A stretch of DNA of 64,000 nucleotides from Manduca sexta. Its lineage: Eukaryota; Arthropoda; Insecta; Lepidoptera; Sphingidae. This document shows, in pieces, positions 57,972 to 64,000 of this stretch. Made by a program: the position numbers and the translations under genes. Under the pieces are notes generated by a model. It had not been told where the DNA came from. It saw nothing but the letters and a program-made list of their open reading frames with translations, and did not search any database. The DNA lies in NCBI RefSeq assembly GCF_014839805.1, contig NC_051138.1:7810983-7874982 (forward strand). The letters run 5' to 3'. Within the stretch, counting starts at the first letter, position 1. The number at the start of each line of letters is the position of its first letter.

Positions 57972-58282
57972 TCAGCCCTGTATTATATACTTGCCCACTG
58001 CTGAGCACGGGCCTCCTCTACTACAGAGAGGGATTAGGCCTAGTCCACCACGCTGACCCAGTGCGGATTGGTAGATTTCACACAACCTTGAAAATTCCTC
58101 TAGAGAATTTCCCAGGTTTGTAGGTTTCCTCACGATGTTTTCCTTCACCGTTGAAGCAAGCGATAATTCACAAAGAATATACACATAATATTTTTAGAAG
58201 TCAGAGGTGTGTGCCTTTTGATTTGAACCTGCGGACATTCGTCTTGGCAGTCCGTTCCACAATCAACTAGGCCAACGCCGCT
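57972..58282 (-). repeat. tRNA-derived SINE, complete, in copy C
   Basis: Reverse-oriented counterpart of 42624-42934, with tail 'atcagccctgtattatatac' at the low-coordinate side and head 'aggccaacgccgc' at the other. Confidence 0.75.
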
Positions 58283-61197
58283 TTTTTGTTCACGTATTGT
58301 TTATTATTATTTATACAGATATTTTTTATCTTTCACGTTCATATTTAAATGGTAAAGGTGCTGCCCTTGCTGTCCCATCTTAAAAATAGAATATGTATCT
58401 ACAAAAATGATTAGCAGTCTCATAAGATTGATTTCTTGTGACTACAGTGTTTACGGTCCCTTACTAAAAGATCCTTTAAAATTACCATAAGGGCAAACGA
58501 CTTTGATTTGAGTTTAAAATAGATAAATTATCAAGTCCAAGTGTGATTCTTTTACTGATGTATCCTTCATGGACAACAGCTTCAGCGTAAAATTAACATT
58601 TCAAAATGTTAACGTGACTAAAACAAAAATAACGTTTCTTAATTTTTCTACTCTGAGTTCGATTATGTATTTTTAATATTTTTGAATACTTAATTTCAAA
58701 GAAACAAAAAATAAAAACCGAGAAATTCTTGATGACGTCACACATACAGTTGAATAAAGTTGTTCCTTGGTCCACCTTTCTTTTATTAAAAACTAAGACA
58801 TCGTCATTTATCAATGTCAAAAGATAATATTATGCCGGCGCCACAGATAACAAAAATATTTGAACTCATGTGTGGCACGGGAATTTTCGTATTTGTGCAA
58901 AGTTTGTTTAAATGTTTACGTATTATCTTGTCATTCGGTATCGGTTTTACGACCACACATCAAGCGTTCAAAGTTATCGAGTTGCTTGAATGAGAACTGA
59001 TTATATATGGAAACCTAAAAGTAAAAGCCATAAAAATTTAATTTGGTCAGTGTCTGTAATAGAATACAAATACGCAAATACCCGTGCCAAACATGAGTTC
59101 AAACAAGTGTTCTAATATTTGTCTGTGTGTGGCACCGGCAAAGACGTTTTACAAATAGACGCGTCATAGACTAACAAAATTGCACATAAAACGGCGCACT
59201 ATTCACTATAGCATCATGACTGTACATATAATTACAAATTGGCTCGATGAAGGAATACATACTTATCTGCTTTTAGTTATACAGGTGTCAAATTAACGAA
59301 GGACCAGCTATACCAGGTTGATAGAGGATTAATTTATATATATATATATATAACCCTTCTGTGTCGCCTAATAATATTGCATCGTTCAGAAAATATTCAA
59401 TCGTTCCTGCGTCGACCTGCTTGCTTTAGTTGATGTTTTGTTAATGTTACAACCGGTACCTACATTTCTGCAGCAATTCGCATTACTTCCTTTATATTTT
59501 ATGTAACAATTATCATTTTGTATACGACTTATTTATGATTTCGTTATTTGATCATAATGCTCATTTTGTGTTTATTGTATGTTGTAATTTAACCACCACG
59601 TAACCCATAATTAATAGTTAAGTGATGGCAATTTAAAGATAATATCATGTACACAAGTGCGAAATTATTTTGCTTTTATCGCGTAAATTGTTCGAATCTC
59701 TCCTTTTTTTTAGTACATACCCACTGTTATGGTATATATCTAATATGTATTGGCAATTTGTATCGCATTCGCATTTCGCTGTTGATTACTACCCGGTTTC
59801 ATAGACCTGTTTTAAATCAGTTCTTATTATAATTATTTAATCTTTCTTATTTAACAAATTGTTAAATTAATCTGTTTGATATCTACATAAAATATTTTTT
59901 ATATTATTATCATAAGTAAAACAACCTTCGCATGACGAAGAAAGTATATTTTAATGAATGCTAATCTTTATAGTTCCTTTTCTATGGATAAGTATAATGA
60001 TCATTGTAAACTTGATGTTAATTTCTTTTCCAGTGAACATTTTCAATTTTTAAAAGTAGCGTGACTTATTTGTGAAATAATTTTGTTTGGCTTAGAATAA
60101 GTTTGTTCTTGTTAATATTAGTTTCACTTGTTTGTGTAGAAAGATAATGCTAGAATCCGAATTTCCTTTTGATGAAGACAAAGATAAATAATATGGCTAG
60201 CTAGTATGTTTCAGAGTTAATTGCTGTTCTAGATTTGTAAATTTTATGTATTTCTATATTGAATCGTATATTATTAGGCAATTTTTATAAAAATAATAAA
60301 TTCTCTTTTATTTGAACATTGATACTTGATATTTATTTGATGATACATTAAAATGATTATCGAAATACAAAAGAATTCATATATTTTTATAAAGTTAAAT
60401 CAATTGTTATAAAAATATAGTTTGACAATTGAGAATGTTTTAGCATATTATAAATATCAATGTTAATTATTATTCGTCACAGTATGTATTTTTAGACATA
60501 AAATAATTTTAAGTATATTTTATTATTTAGTATTTCGGAATTTTACAGTGTATTACAGTTTATTTTAAAGTAGTATCGTTTACTTTTCCATTGAATATAA
60601 TTAATAACTAAGATCAAATTATCAGCGCTTACATAGCTTAATAGAGGTGTAATACTTTTGTAAATCTAATATTGAATGTGAATATCATTAGTACTTACTA
60701 TAAGCATTTTGTACACAAAATGTTATAGCAAAAATAAAATAAAAATAATATTTTCAATATGATGTTTGTCTGATTAACGATCTTATTCTTAGATCTTATT
60801 ACTATCGAATTATTATGTATTGATAATGATAGAAGTACACTGTAAATAAGATGTCAGAAATATTATACTACGACGGCATAGCAAATACAGATCTGCTTCT
60901 AAGTATTTTAATACCTGGATTGCCGTCTTCTGCACTTTTAAAACTGTTTGCAAAATAATAAAACACAATAAACCTGAATCGTGAAACGCAACGAAAATCG
61001 CGAACGCCCTCTACCTCACAAGTATGAAGCAGCCGTAATGTCGATTGGCACAAAACCCAACGAGTAGGCTCTCTATTTCCATATATATTATAATTCTCTT
61101 TGGTGACATTCCAAGTAATGTGCTCTTTTTTGTGATAGTGACACTTTACTGCTAAATGAGCGGGAAATTTTCTCACTTTGATTAATTACAATTTACG

Positions 61198-61401
61198 ATG
61201 CCGAGGAGAAGACGACCTGACTTAGGTCGTCGTAGTCAATCAAATGTGCGAAGAGCTACCTCACGTGCTAACCGCACTGATGACCAGAGACAGACAGATC
61301 AAGAAAATAGTCGTATTGCTATGTCAGAATTGCGTTCTTTAGTGAGTGACAATGTAGGAGATAGGCTAAATTATTTATTCAATAAATGCTTTTTTTATTA
61401 A
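61198..61401 (+). pseudogene. Helitron Rep-helicase N-terminal fossil
   Basis: An ATG frame begins MPRRRRPDLGRRSQSNVRRA and continues with an Arg/Gln/Glu-rich stretch ending IAMSELRSLVSD. This resembles the N-termini of Rep/helicase proteins of autonomous insect Helitrons. After about 45 codons it runs into unrelated AT-rich sequence. A Helitron-type end GTCTGCCGGGTCAGCTAG lies at 61498, so this looks like an internally deleted Helitron keeping only the first codons. Confidence 0.5.
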
Positions 61402-61480
61402 ATACGGATTCGATTTGTTTGTTTTAAAATCATTTTATACAAAAGATTAGGTCTTTTATTTATCCATGAGGTAGTATGAA

Positions 61481-61498
61481 GTCTGCCGGGTCAGCTAG
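61481..61498 (+). repeat. Helitron 3' end
   Basis: It ends gtctgccgggtcagctag, similar to the end at 48616. It probably closes the deleted Helitron that contains the Rep fossil. Confidence 0.45.
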
Positions 61499-61674
61499 TT
61501 TTTATATATATACATATATACGTGTGCTCTGCAGATTGGGATACACTCGGATTAATTCATAACAGTGCCTGAACTTTCGAGACATAGGCAATAGCTTATC
61601 AAGAAAAATCATAGACAACCTATAAAAAGACATTTACACTTTTGTTAACCTGTAGAATAAATCTTAGGTATTAT

Positions 61675-62040
61675 TCCGAGCTATTTTAGATTTTTCTCGA
61701 TTTGTCTATACACTTCTATTCGAGATGGTCCCTCTCTCCTCCATTCTATTCCTTTCCCTCTCTTACCATTTACAGCTAATATGCGTATGATGTACTACCG
61801 TATGATGGACGGTGTGGCTCGGTAATAGATATAGACAAAACGAATGTGAATCTAAAGTAACTCGGATAGCTCAGAAGGAAGAGCAGTTGACTTGTAATCA
61901 AAAGGTCCCGGGTTCGAGTCCCGGTCCGAGCTATTTTGGATTTTTCTCGATTTGTCTATACACTTCTATTCAAGATGGTCCCTCTCTCCTCTACCCTATT
62001 CCTTTCCCTCTCTTACCATTTACAGTTAATATGCGTATGT
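61675..62040 (+). repeat. 250-bp offset duplication carrying a tRNA-like head and tail
   Basis: The segment 61675-61789 ('tccgagctattttagatttt...atgcgtatg') recurs at 61925-62039, about 93% identical. The second copy is attached to a full tRNA-like sequence; the first retains only the last six bases of its acceptor stem. This suggests a tRNA-headed SINE in tandem, or a tRNA gene duplicated with its 3' flank. Confidence 0.6.
61860..61932 (+). tRNA. tRNA-Thr(UGU)-like sequence
   Basis: The 73 nt fold as a cloverleaf. Acceptor ACTCGGA/TCCGAGC is paired except for the first A-C position. The D stem is GCTC/GAGC. The anticodon arm TTGA-CTTGTAA-TCAA gives anticodon TGT. The T arm CCGGG-TTCGAGT-CCCGG is perfect. 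There is no intron. The mismatched first pair and the repeated 3' flank argue for a pseudogene or SINE head; the perfect T arm and good D arm argue for recent function. Confidence 0.6.
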
Positions 62041-62269
62041 TTTTTTTTAAATTGAATAATTAATAAATAATTTACACAAATTAATGTCTAAAACAAACAA
62101 ATATAACAGTACCTAAACTTTCGAGACATTTTACACAAAATAAATTTCTGAACGCACACATGAATAGTTGTTACAGTACTTGACAGGATTGGACAACAAA
62201 TGTTTGACATGTAATAAACAAAAATGAGCATTTATTAAAATGATTAAGTATTATTACACATATTGAGTT

Positions 62270-62400
62270 TTCATTGTTTTAAGATGTATTCTGCTATTCG
62301 GGGCGGAGACAAATCCAACGAATCAATAACCGTGAAAATTGGTTCAGCAGATCTCGAGTTATAAGTGTTGTAACAAACCCGTCTTTGTTTTATATATATA
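62270..62400. repeat. Dispersed repeat end
   Basis: It contains 'ggttcagcagatctcgagtt' then 'ataagtgttgtaacaaaccc' and ends 'ttttatatatatagatta', a 3' end seen in many lepidopteran transposon relics. The 5' limit is unclear. Confidence 0.45.
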
Positions 62401-62494
62401 GATTATGAAACGTAGCCTCTATTATATTATATATATTATTATTATATTCTCATGATGACCCGAGCAGTTTAGTGCCATTGACTTTGTTATTTAG

Positions 62495-62607
62495 GGTTCG
62501 GAGTGGTGTTTCTTCTGTTTATAAGCAGTTGTTTAATACTGGATCAGGCAAGCGACTCCATCGACCAGACATTCAATCGTATAAAAATAATGTAGACGAT
62601 CGGGACG
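62495..62607 (+). CDS. Possible internal exon of an unidentified gene
   Basis: An acceptor (ttgttatttag/GG) and donor (GGGACG/GTACTG) bound 113 bp that stay open in one frame reading VRSGVSSVYKQLFNTGSGKR, then LHRPDIQSYKNNVDDRD. Amino-acid composition is protein-like and the surrounding DNA is AT-rich and full of stops. I do not recognise the protein. No companion exon is obvious before 64000. Confidence 0.3.
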
Positions 62608-64000
62608 GTACTGTTAAATTTCTTTTCCAAAAATGTATTATATGGCACATTATTATGTTTTTCAAATTACCAATGTTTTTATATTTTCAATCGCATCCGT
62701 GTTACATTATCACATGCAAAAATATTATTGAAACCCTTCCTGACCCGAGAAATGTTTAAACCGGCCTTATAGTTCATTTTAATACTGTCACAATATTCCC
62801 AACAATTTATTGATGTTTATGTTGTACAAAAATCTATATAACATCTAGTACAACATATTACATAAACTTATCTTAATGCCATCTACATACATATAGCTTA
62901 TAATGAGTAATTTAACTGGTATTTTTGTAAAAACACTTTTCGAAATTATACCGGCTGCGCCATAACGTCAGTTATATACTTTAATGTTGTCACCACCGTT
63001 AATCGCCGAGCCGAATATCATACTCGTTACAAAACGAAAAACCTTTATTTTAAAATGCGTATATTATATTGCATTCGAATTTGAGAACATTATAAGAGGC
63101 TGTGTTGTCGCTGCGAAAAACAATTGACATTTGGCAAGGAATGTAATTTCGCATTTCAATCTATCAACATAAATAAATGCATTTTACGGAATTTGGTATA
63201 GTTTTAATTTATTCTTATGTATTTAAAATCTACGAGTATATTTAATTTTTATGGGATTTTAAATGATCAATAATATTTTTATTCTGTATTTCAAAGCAAT
63301 AATAAAACCGGCTTTCGTCGAAATTTGCTTTAATTCAGATAAAACGAATTCACCGATACACAGTACACATTGTAGACAAATTCTGTTGAAAGAAAAATTA
63401 ATGCGTGATTTAACTCTTATTACTGAATGGTCTACGAAGTGTAACGTGGAATGGTTTTTTCATTGATACTCTCCATGCCGAGTGGTGCGCCTGTTGACCG
63501 AGACAAATATATGAGCGATCCGTAAATATTTGTTTCGGGTTTGACGTGTGTACCTTACCTTAGTACTTCGTTCTGGATATACATGACACTAGATTTTGAT
63601 TTAATGTAGAGTTGGGTTATTTCTTTTAAACTCTCTTGGGTTGTGATTTAGCAGATCTCAAAATTTGAGCAGTACAATACCATGCAGTGGCAGTCGATTG
63701 CAAGTCATACGTTAGTCGTCATGACAACGCAATGCTTAGAAATCACTAAAATAAATAAAGTAGCATGATGTTTCGTTTGCAGTTGGTGTCTGTTCTTTGA
63801 ATTGTAATAATATGGGACTATTTTTAACCTACTATGGAAAATTGTATTTGTGTGAGTGTTGTGAACCTGTCAGCTTTAGTAAACCGATTTATTTACTAGC
63901 TTTTTCTGCGTTTTTGCCGGCGTGAAAGTTTTTTCAGTATGAAATTTTATTCCTCTACATATTTTCTTGAATAAAAGGAATCTATGTCGTTCCCGGAGTC
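62608..64000. other. AT-rich stretch, nothing recognised
   Basis: No gene or named repeat, apart from a possible Helitron 3' end on the minus strand near 63896 ('actagctttttctgcgtttt'), which would continue past the window. Confidence 0.4.

Larger units (their letters stand above)
56317..61101 (+). mobile_element. P-element/THAP-type transposon, copy C
   Basis: It starts at the gap inside the element (matching copy A from about 30803) and runs to a point matching the left edge of copy B. It contains the transposase remnant (56618-57253), Helitron (57466-57720), (AT)n (57831-57882) and SINE (57972-58282), all in mirror order to copy B. The distal 2.5 kb (58.8-61.1 kb) is AT-rich with no recognised protein. 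Confidence 0.75.

Noticed and set aside
60868..61176. 102-codon minus-strand ORF, also partly present at 39803-40037
   Set aside because: Conserved only because it lies in the duplicated transposon end (B/C); no recognisable domain and AT-driven composition.
61812..62063. 83-codon ORF containing LTCNQKVPGSSPGPS
   Set aside because: This is the well-known spurious translation across a tRNA-like sequence.

Overview
The window looks like a draft insect genome, almost certainly a moth or butterfly. It is AT-rich, with intron-containing genes whose GC-rich exons stand out from the background. It is crowded with repeats of lepidopteran type: non-autonomous Helitrons ending in a GC hairpin plus CTAG, tRNA-derived SINEs, a BEL/Pao retrotransposon and MITEs. 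Two runs of exactly 500 N (39303-39802 and 55817-56316) are scaffold joins, so the window consists of three contigs.

Left contig, 1-39302. Positions 1-8 kb are mostly non-genic, with one orphan terminal exon near 3.7 kb. Positions 8238-27795 on the minus strand hold an ABCC10 (MRP7)-type ABC transporter. I could place 22 coding exons whose splice phases chain together, giving about 1,560 residues: TMD0, TMD1, NBD1, linker, TMD2, NBD2. Three things in it are odd. The NBD1 Walker-B exon is followed by seven truncated copies of itself in a 188-bp tandem array. NBD2 has two one-base insertions. One TMD2 exon encodes about 35-40 residues fewer than the family norm. Its introns carry Helitrons, SINEs, a possible LTR-like pair and a Myb/SANT transposon fossil. 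Upstream lie a Helitron, a P-element/THAP-like transposon copy (A) interrupted by a 1.1-kb palindromic element, and a BEL/Pao element (3' LTR 34176-35044, pol to the gap).

Middle contig, 39803-55816. It holds an inverse-oriented copy (B) of the P-like transposon, an intron-like stretch with Helitron fragments, and on the minus strand the 5' coding exon (50453-55597) of the planar-polarity cadherin dachsous. That exon is full length across about 14 cadherin repeats but is broken by more than ten small indels.

Right contig, 56317-64000. It starts inside copy C of the P-like transposon, which is nearly identical to B and shares B's nested insertions. A Helitron Rep fossil, a tRNA-Thr-like sequence with a duplicated tail and a possible orphan exon follow.

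B and C are near-identical, inverted, and each lies at a contig end. The simplest reading is that the middle contig is mis-oriented and that B and C are one locus assembled twice. The dachsous-ABCC10 arrangement should therefore be read with caution. I see no prokaryotic genes, CRISPR array or operon-type system.
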